NCBI RefSeq assembly: GCF_003254395.2
Contig: NC_037642.1
Location: 3,690,501-3,754,500 of the forward strand
DNA length: 64,000 nt
Direction: 5' to 3'
Source of the DNA: Apis mellifera
Lineage: Eukaryota > Arthropoda > Insecta > Hymenoptera > Apidae
Shown in pieces: positions 50,561 to 61,160 of this stretch. The stretch's first letter is position 1; each line of letters opens with the position of its first letter. The translations under genes were made by a program, and so were the position numbers. The notes under the pieces were generated by a model, which was given only the letters and a program-made list of their open reading frames with translations, was not told where the DNA came from and did no database searches.

Positions 50561-50900
50561 ACATAGTTCAATCCAACAGGGTGTTCATAGATCATCTTAC
50601 AGAGTTTTTATTACTTTATGATCAAGAATGGCGCTGATACTCGAATAAAGAGAAGAGACTACAGAGTACAAAATCACGGTTTGTACTCCAGCAACGCTTT
50701 CCATGCAAATTGTGCTCTTACATTGTGCAGCTCGTTCGTATGTTTCTTGGATCGCCTTATACCTTATACCAATTCAGGTGGCGTGCATCCAAAGCAACCA
50801 GACTGCACCGCGATTTAAGGACTGCTCTTCCGTGGTTGCAATGGATTCGTGTGAATTCGATAACGTCGGTAATTCGATAGACATTTTCCCTTAAAATGGA
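50561..50900. other. Balanced patch with hairpin
   Basis: Raised G+C with overlapping short frames (plus 50618-50818 and 50703-50894, minus 50757-50966) that are not recognisable. Contains the inverted repeat at 50664-50688. Confidence 0.4.
50664..50688. repeat. 9-bp inverted repeat, 7-nt loop
   Basis: GAGTACAAA (50664-50672) and TTTGTACTC (50680-50688) are exact reverse complements around ATCACGG. Confidence 0.8.
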
Positions 50901-51790
50901 CGCGTTTTTCAACGTTATTGAACTTTGAAATTTAAAACAAAATTGAAAGATTACATAGATCTGCAATTTTTTGAATTTAACATAGATTTATTTACTCTTA
51001 TTCTTGGATTTGTTCAAAGGAGAAAGAGAATTAATGTAGTTCTGCGTACAGAATAGAATTATTAGAATGAAGATAAAAAAAGGAAGAGCTATAACGGTAC
51101 TTACAGTTGAAACTATAAATAATTAGAAAAAAATTTCAAAAAAATCGCAAAGTTTAGAAGTAGAGTTACATAAAATATTTACAAGTACTAAATTACTACA
51201 TAACACCGCGTTTAAAACAATTTATTGACTTTTGCCGCTTTGTTTGCCGCAAGAGAATGCTCGGAATAATAGATCACGCGAGAAATGGACGATTAAATAC
51301 GCACACTTGCATCCAAATCGTCGCATACTTCTGAAAAGCGTGGATTTTCCACCGAGTTAGAAGATACACGAGCAGAGCGAGGCAGCCGTTCCGCGCGAGA
51401 TAAAACGGGGCCGCTTAAGTTTAAGTTGATTTGCGACCAGCAGTTACGCAGTCGTTGCTTCCTTGGTCGCGAGTTTCACGACCGATGCCGAGAACTATGC
51501 AAGCCTAGGCCATACTTGCGGCTTTCACGTTTTTACTGCCGACAATAAACATCAAGCGCCTCTCCCCCCTCCTTGGCCGAGCGTGGACAAGCTGGCTTAT
51601 CGCGTTACCGTGGCTGCTACGAGGCGGAATAATTCTTCTCATAATCATGGAGATGTTGGATGTTGAGGGGATGAGATGGGGCGGGTTGAATACTACTGAG
51701 AAGATGAAGATTTTCAACGATGCAACTCACGGGGGTTAAACGAATTGTGAAAGAGGAAAATATTATTGTACAAGGTTAAATTCTTTCCTG
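50901..51790. other. AT-rich DNA entering a CpG island
   Basis: 50901-51215 is AT-rich. 51220-51790 is CpG-rich, with GCAGTTACGCAGTCGTTGC near 51439 and a GGTCGCG word 20 bases later, loosely resembling initiator and downstream promoter elements at slightly wrong spacing. Frames plus 51463-51666 and minus 51505-51717 are opposite each other and unassigned. Confidence 0.35.
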
Positions 51791-52433
51791 GTCCTGAATG
51801 TTGTGTGATTTTAGATGTAATTTAAATATATATATGATATGTAATTATTCTATTTGTCTATTAGTTTATGCATTTGACATCTCGAATTAATAAAAATTAG
51901 TAAAAATAGAAATTTAAGAAATTGATTATCGTAAAGAAATATCAGAAGCATGTTAATACACGTGAGATTTTTCTATTCAAAATATTAATATCGTAATCCT
52001 TATTAAATAATATAATAGAAATCTTGTACAATGTAATAAAATTTAGAAAACGAACAATTTTTAAAATTCGAAAATTGTTTGCATCAATCAACCCATTCCA
52101 TATGATAATCAGTCACTCAGAGTGCCGCCAAGTGGCAGAGTATCAGCGTGGTGTGAGAGAAGTTAGACTTTATGAATCACGAAGCACCCCTTTGGTGCTG
52201 CCTCCGTTCAGAAGACCCCCAACGCTTCTTCGTGGCTTAAAAGAGACAGCCTGACCGTCTGGTGGTGCGCGTCGATTATATGAATCATTAGTCACTGTCC
52301 TCCGCAGGGGTGGCTAACTCGGATTTAAAATTAATGGCGCGGGTTTTGCGATACTCGCGAGCCAAATTTTTGCTGCACTTACATCTGTGCACGTTCCTTG
52401 TGAATGGTGGACGAGGGAGGGATGCAGATAATA
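51791..52433. other. AT-rich DNA then balanced sequence
   Basis: 51791-52080 is AT-rich. 52090-52433 has raised G+C and holds the CTCF-like word at 52125-52138. Plus frame 52024-52254 (76 codons) crosses the boundary and is unassigned. Confidence 0.45.
52125..52138 (+). promoter_or_regulatory. CTCF-like 14-mer
   Basis: CCGCCAAGTGGCAG fits the animal CTCF core CCRSYAGRKGGCRS at 13 of 14 positions, the exception being A for G at position 7. CTCF exists in bees, so an insulator or loop anchor is possible. Degenerate motif matches do occur by chance. Confidence 0.3.
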
Positions 52434-52710
52434 CGAGAGGGTAATAAGGGGTAAACGAGATGAAAATCAGGAGAAGATGAGAGATGGAGAAAGAGAGAGA
52501 AAGGGATAGAGATCAAACTTGGAAGATGGAATCTGAACAAAGAGGAGAAAGAGACGTAAACCGAGGTGGTTTAAGGGGGGGTGGTGCTGTATAGAAAAGA
52601 TGAGGAAGAAAGAAAGGTTGGCTGAATAAAGGGATGAAGGAAGAAGGCAACGTGGAGGAGAATGGTGGCTATAAAGAGACAACGGAAAAGGAAAAGCAGG
52701 GGGTGGAGCT
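52434..52710 (+). repeat. Purine-rich tract
   Basis: A/G-dominated on the plus strand for about 280 bases, with GAGAAAGAGAGAGAAAGGG near 52487 and a G-run at 52575-52581. Antisense it gives a Ser/Leu/Pro-rich 71-codon frame, which I reject as coding. Confidence 0.65.
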
Positions 52711-52960
52711 CTCCACGAGTCGTCGGTTTACGAGGGATGGTCCAAAAAGAATAAGACGAAAAAAATTTTTATTAATAATCCGACGACCAACCGCAGCCTT
52801 CGCTACCGGAACGTACGGCATCCGTAAGAATAAAATTAACATGGAGGAAAGATTTTAGCATGCCTGACATTGTCATAGATATATGGCGCCGCTGTAACTA
52901 AGTACGCGATCGCGCGTATAAATATTTATACATCGTCCTGGTATAATATATTATATTCTT
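52711..52960. other. CpG-containing sequence with TATA palindrome
   Basis: Ends in a GTACGCGATCGCGCG stretch directly before the palindrome GTATAAATATTTATAC (52916-52931). The CG-rich block next to a TATA word resembles a core promoter layout. No initiator or start codon confirms it. Confidence 0.3.
52916..52931. repeat. 16-bp palindrome containing TATAAATA
   Basis: GTATAAATATTTATAC equals its own reverse complement, so a TATAAATA box is readable on either strand. It is preceded by CGCGATCGCGC. Confidence 0.8.
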
Positions 52961-53740
52961 ATTATATTAGGGGATTCGTGCGTGCGCGGTTTATCGTGAA
53001 TATCTTATTTTATTCTAGTTCGAGTAGAACCAACTTCTGGCTCTTCCGGAATAGTATTATTTTTACGGTTCTTTTATTCGAGCTTCTTACTTTCCTCCCC
53101 CCCTTTTCTATCCTAATCGGTAAAAGATCTTTTACTCTTCTGAACCTATTTTAGAAAACGATAAAAGTGCGTTAGCTATACGCTCTACGTTTCCTCCCTC
53201 TGTTCATCCACAAGAAGAACAATAATTGGCCTCTTCAAGAAATCATCTCATCGTTCCTGGTGGCGAAAGGGTAAAAAGAAGATGAGGAAAAGAAAAAAAA
53301 GAAGAAAGGAGAAGAAGAAGGGACAGTTATTCTCCAACCATCTGACCATTTCACGCCCGAGATTCCCGAGTGTTGTTTTTCTATCTCTTATTGTCCCCGC
53401 GAAAACGGTCGGTGGGTTCATCGGTCACGAGGTGGCAACTCTTAAACGCCTTTAGAAAATAATTTAAAACCCTCGCTTTTTACTATGCACTGTGGATAAA
53501 AAATTTAAACGATCCAACCGCGAAACAAAGAGCGCCGCGCGAAGAATTTATTAATGAAACCGGGCTTTTATCCATCCGAATTGGATATCAACCATTCACG
53601 GATTAAAAATACGGTCGATTTATTCTCGTGTGTTCAATTCACTTCGTATATCGCTCTTTTCGGTCGTGAAATGTTCTGATAGGAATTGATCTCGTCACGA
53701 GAATTTTAATTATTTAGTCAAAGTTGGAGAGAATTATCAG
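52961..53740. other. Mixed GC and purine/pyrimidine-rich sequence
   Basis: Contains a C-run at 53097-53103, a 40-base purine tract at 53284-53323 and CpG words (GAGCGCCGCGCG near 53531). No frame of note. Confidence 0.45.
53284..53323 (+). repeat. 40-base purine tract
   Basis: Only A and G, with AAAAAAAA and GAAGAAGAAG units. Confidence 0.85.
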
Positions 53741-55339
53741 ATAAGCTTTTCATTGAGGTTTGAGAAGTAGAAGTGGTCAGAAAAGCTGGGATTTCTGGGA
53801 AGTATATTAATCCGAAATGGCCTAATTTCGTCTCCCTTGTAAAAGATCTAAGACGTGCCCTATATATAAATGTAATATACTTTAGGAAATTTTCGAGCAA
53901 CTGGTCTTCATTATTAAACTACGAAAAGGGAAATATTAATATTCCGGAAATCCTGGGATTCGGATTTGTAGTTAACAGTGGAGTTTGTAAAGCCTTTTAA
54001 ATTTTCGCCGTCTTTTGTTGCCTTTGAAAGAGAACTTAATACAGGAAGTATTCGAATTATGAAATTCATGCGTTGGAAATTTATTTCTACGGTAGTTGGA
54101 TGATTTTTAATTGAAAAATATTTTGGAACGTGCTTGATTTATCACTGTGACAATTTTAAAATTAATATTGAGTTTTACACATCCTTGTTCTTTTCTATTT
54201 TTAATCTTGTGTATTTACAAGATGAAATATGATTCATATTTTTATATTAGTTGTAACAGAATATTGAAACAAATATTTTATATGCAAAGTAACAAGAAAG
54301 ATAGTTTGAATATTGATATTGAAGATTGGCATTTTTTGAAAAAATGAAATATTTCGTTTTCATAGTTATAAATTTATATATATTGTCACTTGAAAAATTG
54401 AATAAAAAAATTTTTATTGACAAAACTTATTCATTAAATAATTAAAAAATATACGTTCATTTCAAATATACATAATAATTTAGAGAAAATTAGAATTAAT
54501 TTCTGATCTTATTTGAGAAAATAAATTCCACCAATAAATTGTATTCCACTTTGATTTATATAATTATTGGAAAATCGATTCCATTCTAAAAAAACCTTTC
54601 CAATAATAAAGCCACGTTTAACTTTAATTACCACGGATCATGTATCGTCAATCAATCAATTAAAAAAAATTTATTTACAGAGAGAAGAGCAATCTTGGAA
54701 TCGATTATCATACTCAAAAAGATCAAGGTGTACACGATGCATAAAAAGTAGTTTCCAGGTTGTATCAGAGTTTAATCGGCCGGATGTGGCCCATTATCAT
54801 CGACTGTAGCTTATCGAAAGCACGATTCCGATGAGCCGCCAAGTAGAAGGAGCTTAACAACCGGAAAACGAGTAAACGTGAGCTCAGTAGGCAGCATAGC
54901 ACGATTGAAATGCAAAAGCAATTCCGATTTGTATTCGTGCAATGGCTGTAGTTGTCGCTCGTGTCCATTAATTTTTGCGACTAATCTAATTTGAAATTTG
55001 GAATAATATGAATCATGTAGACCTTTGTACGTATAGATTTTACAAATAGAAATATTTTTCTCCACATAAATTAAATTTTGTTAATAATTTATGTATTCGT
55101 TCCAACATCTTCATACGTTTCACATTGCTATTTCAAGAATTGTAATAGCAGACCAAGACCTATTCTAACGTATAGTAGAAATGCAATCTCGTTTACCAAT
55201 ATTTTTTTAATTAAACTGATCAAAACAGAAGCGAATTTCTTCCACTAATAAATTAAATAAATCTATTTCGATATAAATCTATTGCATACGTAATACATAC
55301 AGTTTTCCACATTTTCGCAAATTCAAGTTGTATAACATC
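53741..55339. other. AT-rich stretch with a small balanced patch
   Basis: AT-rich, with 54720-54980 more balanced. Overlapping frames at 54567-55065 on both strands are unassigned. The plus frame 53773-54000 (75 codons) is balanced in composition but matches nothing I know. Confidence 0.5.
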
Positions 55340-56012
55340 ACCTCAAGTGAAATGACCAGCATTTTATCACACTAGCGCCATCTGTCACTCTCTATACTCA
55401 ACAATCGTTTCGATATTTCGTCCCAACGATTATAAATTTAACCCCACATAGAACGAAACATCATAGTTTCATTATTGAATAGTTTTTCGTAACAACGACT
55501 AATATTTTAAAAGCCCAGCCATATGTCTGTCAAAATATCTTTCGTTTTCTTTCACTTTAACGATCGTCTTCTACTTTGACCAGTGAACCTTACATTGTAA
55601 CACAACTTACATAAAATATTCCTCTATTTCGTAGGTCTCGTACAATTTCAACTATGTGGCAATTCGCAATAACGAGTCGCTTCTAATCTCGAACCATTCT
55701 GTCCGTACGTGGGGATAGCTGCGTGTTTAAAGTTCCGTGGCGTGTAAGTACGGAGAAAGGTATGTATGTCACGGACGTGGTGATAAGTACATACACACGA
55801 AGTTGAGGATGCACGATTCCATGGTTCGTAACAACTTCAATGAATTGGTCGATGCAACTTTTGCCGATGCCTGGTTTTGACTACGTGCCCGCGATAACGA
55901 AAGTTGTTTGATATGTTTCGATACGATTATCTGTTTATGGATATTTTCGATCTGAAAGAAGTGGACAGCAACATCTTACGTGTATACGTTTCTTCTCCTC
56001 CAGAAATTCAAT
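55340..56012. other. Moderate GC region with AGCGCCATCTG site
   Basis: Begins with AGCGCCATCTG at 55374-55384, reminiscent of the GCGCCA(T/C)CT-type insulator or YY1 core. Then a CpG-containing stretch to 55980 with ACGTG words. No frame stands out. Confidence 0.4.
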
Positions 56013-56528
56013 TCAATTTAACTTTAGTAAAGAATATCTGATGAATATTAAATAAGTGTCGATCCTTCTCAAAACGTACGAAATAGAAATAGTATACGAT
56101 AGAAATTCGCAGGTGGGTTGACACTTAGGAGATACAGGTTCGACAAAGAGGGTCGTAGCTAGACCAGAAGCTGCTTCGCTTAGGCCGGGGTTAATAAACA
56201 CCGAAGGGTTGCACGCCGATGCCGGAGCTCCATGGAAGGGGCGTTGAAGCATCGTTAGCTTCAGCTCGGAGCTATTCACCGCCGCAATATAGTTTACACC
56301 GAGTTTCCTCCGACCGGTCGAGCTAGCTGCTGACACGTATTTAAGTGTCATCGTGCGAGGGTTGACGCGCTCGATGGGAACATCTACAGAGGAAAGGCCG
56401 ACGTGTCGCGAGTAATTCAGCGTTTTGCCGCTGATTAAAGGTGTCGTGACTTTGATAAGTAAGATCGAAAAGTTCACGGAATCTTTTTTACGAAGAAAAT
56501 TTATTTGAACAGGAGGAGAAACATTCAC
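56013..56528 (-). other. Longest non-repetitive open frame (171 codons), unassigned
   Basis: The frame opens with ATG at 56528, immediately after an in-frame TGA, and closes at 56013. Composition is balanced, with no low-complexity runs. A hydrophobic stretch lies near residues 18-31, and the C-terminal 30 residues are Ile/Tyr/Leu-rich. Three Cys fall at about residues 106, 135 and 139. No domain is recognised. The middle (56100-56460) is GC-balanced, and the AT-rich ends are also stop-free. A chance frame of this length is plausible in 64 kb, so it is either an orphan gene candidate or noise over a regulatory island. Confidence 0.2.
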
Positions 56529-56835
56529 AGGTTTAAATCACAAAACTCAGTTATAACTAAGTTATAACTAAGCAATAACTCAATTTACGATATAAAATGT
56601 GATTGCTTTAATTGCACATTCATGACAAAAAATTATTAAATAGACAAGAAATAGGAAAAAGAATAATTTCCTTTAACATATTTAATTTTATTTGATAAAT
56701 TATGAATAAAAATATATGATATTTAAAAGAAATTTTACATCTATCTATTTCTACGTTATTATAAATATATGTGTAAATTAATTTTTAATCTTGCGTTAAA
56801 TTTGGATTAAAATTGATGTTAAAATAGTTGCAAAT
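56529..56835. other. AT-rich stretch with 11-bp tandem repeat
   Basis: AT-rich spacer. At 56550-56571 GTTATAACTAA occurs twice in tandem, with a degenerate third copy (GCAATAACTCA) to about 56582. The core GTTATAAC is palindromic. Confidence 0.7.
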
Positions 56836-56987
56836 CTGCAGACCGTAATTCGAAGCCATCAGGTATGTAAGTTCCGTGTAATCAGCTTAGTGAGACTTAC
56901 ATATCTCTCAACCAGCTTCCTTCCTTTTAGCTACAGCCTTCCTGATTCACACTGTTTACTTTTCTGCTCTTGCTCTGCGGTCTGCAG
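56836..56987. other. Nested inverted-repeat region
   Basis: Outer arms CTGCAGACCG (56836-56845) and CGGTCTGCAG (56978-56987) are exact reverse complements. Inside, GAAGC (56852-56856) pairs with GCTTC (56915-56919), and AGGTATGTAAGT (56861-56872) pairs with ACTTACATATCT (56895-56906) with one G-U, leaving a 22-base loop. The right flank is a pyrimidine tract ending in TTTTAGCTACAG. A CAG|GTATGT donor-like word overlaps the inner stem. It could be a structured RNA or DNA element. It does not look like a standard microRNA precursor. Confidence 0.45.
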
Positions 56988-58520
56988 CCATGGGAAGCTG
57001 TCAGCGAGGGTGGTTCAATAAAGTGAAAGGCAATCGGGCTTCTGGTCTCCATTGGATACAGTCTTCTCGATAATACTGAAACTGGAATGGCGAATGGAAC
57101 CGTGGAGAATATTCTATATACTCATATTATAATCCTGTTTAATTTTCAACAAGCACAGTGAAGAAATAGTTATATAAATTGTCGATATTATTGAGTCGAA
57201 GTGATTCTGATTAAAAAAATATGAAAATGAAATCTGTTTTTATAAGTTTATTCAATATTTAAGAATAATTCAAAAGATGTATATTTAGGAAAGGAGATTA
57301 TTAATAAGAATTAATAATCAAGACTTTGATGCTGAGTGGTCTCATGTTCTAGGTTGACCTTAATAACCATGAATTTCGCTTGTAGTGGTCTTGACAAGTA
57401 TCAGTTGACACTTCGAAGGATCATAAAATTTCATGTCTCGAACTAATGATGAAGCCTTTCTTCTTATCTAAATATTTTATAAATATAATTTATAATTAAT
57501 TTTATAAATGGAACAACAAAATTTCATGTTTTTTTTTTCATAACAAAAATTAACAATAATTTTATAAAAACATATGCACATTTTATTAATATGAATCTTT
57601 TATTATATCAAAATATAATAAAAATTCACTGTGCTATTGGACAATCTTTTTATTTTATAAACGAATCCATTATATTAAAATTCTGTTCTGTAATTTATTT
57701 TCTTACAAATGGATTTTAATCCATTGAATTTTTTACTTGTAGATTATAAATCCATCGTAAACATGAGATTTATTAAAAAGAATATTGTGTTACAGAGTGA
57801 AGAGAACTGAACGAGATTTTTTACAACTTTGAGTAATATCAAGAAGAACTAAAAAAGATCAATGATAAAGTACCTAGAGGCATGCTTTGAAATATCAGAA
57901 AATCATTTCGAATATTTCTTGCAAAGGTAATATATGAAATGATAATACTTATACATATAACATATTATATCTCATAATATTGGATATTTTTTAAATCATC
58001 TCTCTATCAATTCATAACATGGCAAGATGATACCTATTTATTAAATTTTATATTTTAAATTCAAAAAAAATCATAATCATAAATTGCAAAGATAATTTAA
58101 GAAAATATTTATAATGTATTTATAATATAAAAAATATAAAACTTAATTTTTCTCTATTTTTTAATTTATGAAGTTGAGGAGCGGAGAAGTGCTGAATCAA
58201 CATTTGAAATTATGAATCACAAATATTCTACATTCATTTCGAATAATTAAAAATAAAATTCCTCCTTTCTTTGTTAAAATTATTTATAAAATTTATTCGA
58301 GGAAAATTTATTTCTTAATGCTTCTGAAAATTATTCCTAATTTATCTAAATTCTAAAAGAAGAAGAAGAGAGAAAATTATAACATTTTCAAGAAACATCA
58401 TTATTCTTCTCTTACAGAAATTATGAGAAGTAAAATCTTGATATTCAATTACGTTTAGTGACAGCAACAATAATTAACTCGAATCTCATTACATTCTATC
58501 ACTGCACACACCTTCTAAGC
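56988..58520. other. AT-rich stretch
   Basis: 56988-57070 remains balanced. The rest is AT-rich. An AGGTTGACCTT word near 57350, close to an AAGGTCA nuclear-receptor half-site on the minus strand, is the only motif I note. No gene is seen. Confidence 0.55.
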
Positions 58521-59130
58521 TACTTTTAACTCTCCTATTTAATTAGAACTAACTTTAATGGAAGAAGTCACGCAATGGTCAAGAAGATTATTCACAGTGA
58601 AACCTACTTTAACAAAGTTTCAAAGAATCGCCTGTAATACACTTCCTACTCCAAAGTCTCGGCTTATTTAAAGCAGCTCGAAACTCGGATATCGATACGG
58701 ATAATATTCATATTATCGATTCTTTGATCAGACAAGATTGACAAAAACTGGATAAGACGAACTGGGACGATCGAACTTTTTAGTCGGATGTAGAAATAAG
58801 AGGAGGAAGGAACAAAACAAAAGGATACAATGTAAATGTGTATTCGTTAAACTTGGGAATTTTCGAGTCTTGTCGCCGATCCTCGATGCAAAACGATTAA
58901 AACAGATTGGTCGGGGAACGATCTAATGGCGATCGATCGAATACCTCTCTCTGTCACGTTTAATTAAGCAGAATCGAAACCCGTAGCGCACGTGCATTTT
59001 CTTCACTCACCCCCTACGATACTTTAATTCTCTAATAAACACGAGCATCTCGTGAAACTAGCTAAATTAGTTCACCCTCATCTACTTCCATTTGGAGATG
59101 GCGAAGCCGGAATAAATTGCATCACGATGA
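58521..59130. other. Mild GC island
   Basis: More balanced than its flanks, with GATCG words near 58917-58940. GGAGATGGCGAAGCCGG lies near 59093. No long frame. Confidence 0.4.
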
Positions 59131-60779
59131 TACTGCATCTCTGTTTCGTTTCATTTCTCCAATTTCCAATTTTTTCGTTTTATCTATACGTTCTACGATT
59201 TTTGTTTTTTTTCTTTTTGCGTATTTTTCAGCAGAATTAAAATTTACAAAATGTACAAAAAAGTTTCATTTTGGAATGAGCATGGCAGTTATTTTCTGTC
59301 TCAATCGATGTTCATATGGGGAAAGTTATTAAGTTGTGAAAAAATGGAGCGAAGCGAGATCGATTTATAGATCATTGTACACCGTATCTGATTTATCTGG
59401 AAACAGGTAAATATCACGAAAAATATGAATGATATATGAAAAATATTTGAAACAGATATTGCGTGATAAGATATCGAGAGGCACATATGATGCCAGTCTA
59501 TTTATCAGAATTTGTAATTAGACTTTGAAAAGATTTATGAAGGGTTTATATCTTTAAACTTATTTCTAGAAAGCCGATAAATCACAAATACTATATATAT
59601 GTATATACAGATTATAAAGAATTCATTTTCTTGTTCAATTATTTGTAGATAAAAGATAATTCACTATTAAAAGTCATATATTTTTAAAATAATTTTAAGT
59701 TCAAGAATTCAAGCCGAGATATCTCTAACTCAAAAAAATCCACCAAGATTTCGAGCAATATTTTTGTATTGCGAGAACGCACAAGTGGTTGAGATTCATA
59801 TATTGCTCATCCCCCCCATAAAGTTATTTGCCCGCGTCTCAAGAGCTAAGTAGGAGAGAGAAGTAGAAAAATCTGTCGACGTAGCGGAATCAAAATATTT
59901 TCTTGTTATGAGACAAGGAACGTTCCCTTCTCCTTCGCTACCACTCATCTCGACGAGTGCGTAGAAACGACTCCTGCTACATTCAATATCTTTCCATCCA
60001 GGTTGTTTGGTTTCTCGTACAATTCCATTTCGATATGGAAGAAATTAATGAAAATACAAAACATTCTCTTAGAATAATTTCGAATTAATTATTTGATCTA
60101 AATTATTTGATATTAATCGTGGTATATTTACGGTTTATACGTTTCTTTTTATATTTGATGATACCTGAACGATGAACTTCGAAGTTGCGTATAAAGTACA
60201 AGCCTCTCGAGATAATCGTGGAATTTTATCGTTAACGTTGACCACACGCTTGACTTTAACAAGCTCGTGAAATATGGCCGAGTTAATGGGTTTCTATTAA
60301 TATCTGTATGTGGCAAACTGCCTTTTCATATCACTTGGCTGCATGAAGACATTAAGTGCAAGAGTTTTTGTAGTTTTAAAGTTTCAAGCATGAAATATAT
60401 TTAGATCAAAGTATACGAATTTGTATAATTTTAAAAATAGATACACGATCATATATGTGTTAGTTATGTTATGTTATGTTAACATTAAATATATATTATT
60501 CAATATAATTTTATCTCAATTAATAATATCTAAAATACTTATATTATATCATTAATTATCAAGAAAATAAAACAATCCGAATAAAAGAAATAAATAACAA
60601 ACACACAGTCCTGACACGTTTGTTTTCTCTGTATTAAATTCTACGGGTATATTTACTATCTTGGCATAAAAAAAATAATAAGATGTTGTATTTCATACAA
60701 CATAATAGCTAGAAATATGCTCCACTTTGAAATTCTACACGTGTATTTTTAAAGGAAGATAAAGTAAGGCTGAAAATTC
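59131..60779. other. AT-rich stretch with weak patches
   Basis: AT-rich with balanced patches at 59800-60020 and 60160-60360. A C-run (CCCCCC) lies near 59812. A (TTATG)n-type repeat is at 60463-60480. No gene. Confidence 0.55.
60463..60480 (+). repeat. (GTTAT)n short tandem repeat
   Basis: GTTAT is repeated three times and followed by GTT, then AAC, giving a terminal GTTAAC palindrome. Confidence 0.75.
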
Positions 60780-60887
60780 TACTAGGAAGGAATCGGAAGG
60801 CAAACATCATTCTTCTATTATCCTATAATAAAAATTTCAATAGCTCGTATCAAGCTGAACCTGGTCGTAACAAGTAACCCAACAAAA

Positions 60888-60907
60888 ACTCACAAAGACT
60901 CACAAAG
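60888..60907. repeat. 10-bp perfect tandem duplication
   Basis: ACTCACAAAG occurs twice in direct succession (60888-60897 and 60898-60907). Confidence 0.85.
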
Positions 60908-60940
60908 ATATCGTAAACAAGTTAAGCAAAGGGCGTAACG

Positions 60941-60963
60941 AGCTTGCGTTTCCTTCGCAAGCT
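60941..60963. repeat. 8-bp hairpin AGCTTGCG/CGCAAGCT
   Basis: Exact reverse-complement arms around a seven-base TTTCCTT loop, GC-balanced. Confidence 0.75.
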
Positions 60964-61160
60964 TGGAAGCCTTATTGTTGTAACGAACGCGATAAAACGC
61001 AGAGACGGCGGCATTAAACTGTTACGTGTACCGCGATACAATACTCGAACAGGTTTGCTTTATGTAGGAACGTTTTAAGAGTACATTCGTAAGTTCTACG
61101 ATGTAACAATGTGGTAAGTCTTGGAATTCAGTTACTCGGCAGTTACGATCACGATTCTAT

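Larger units (their letters stand above)
60780..61160. other. Moderate GC patch with repeats
   Basis: Balanced composition, holding a perfect 10-bp tandem duplication and an 8-bp hairpin. No frame of note. Confidence 0.4.
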
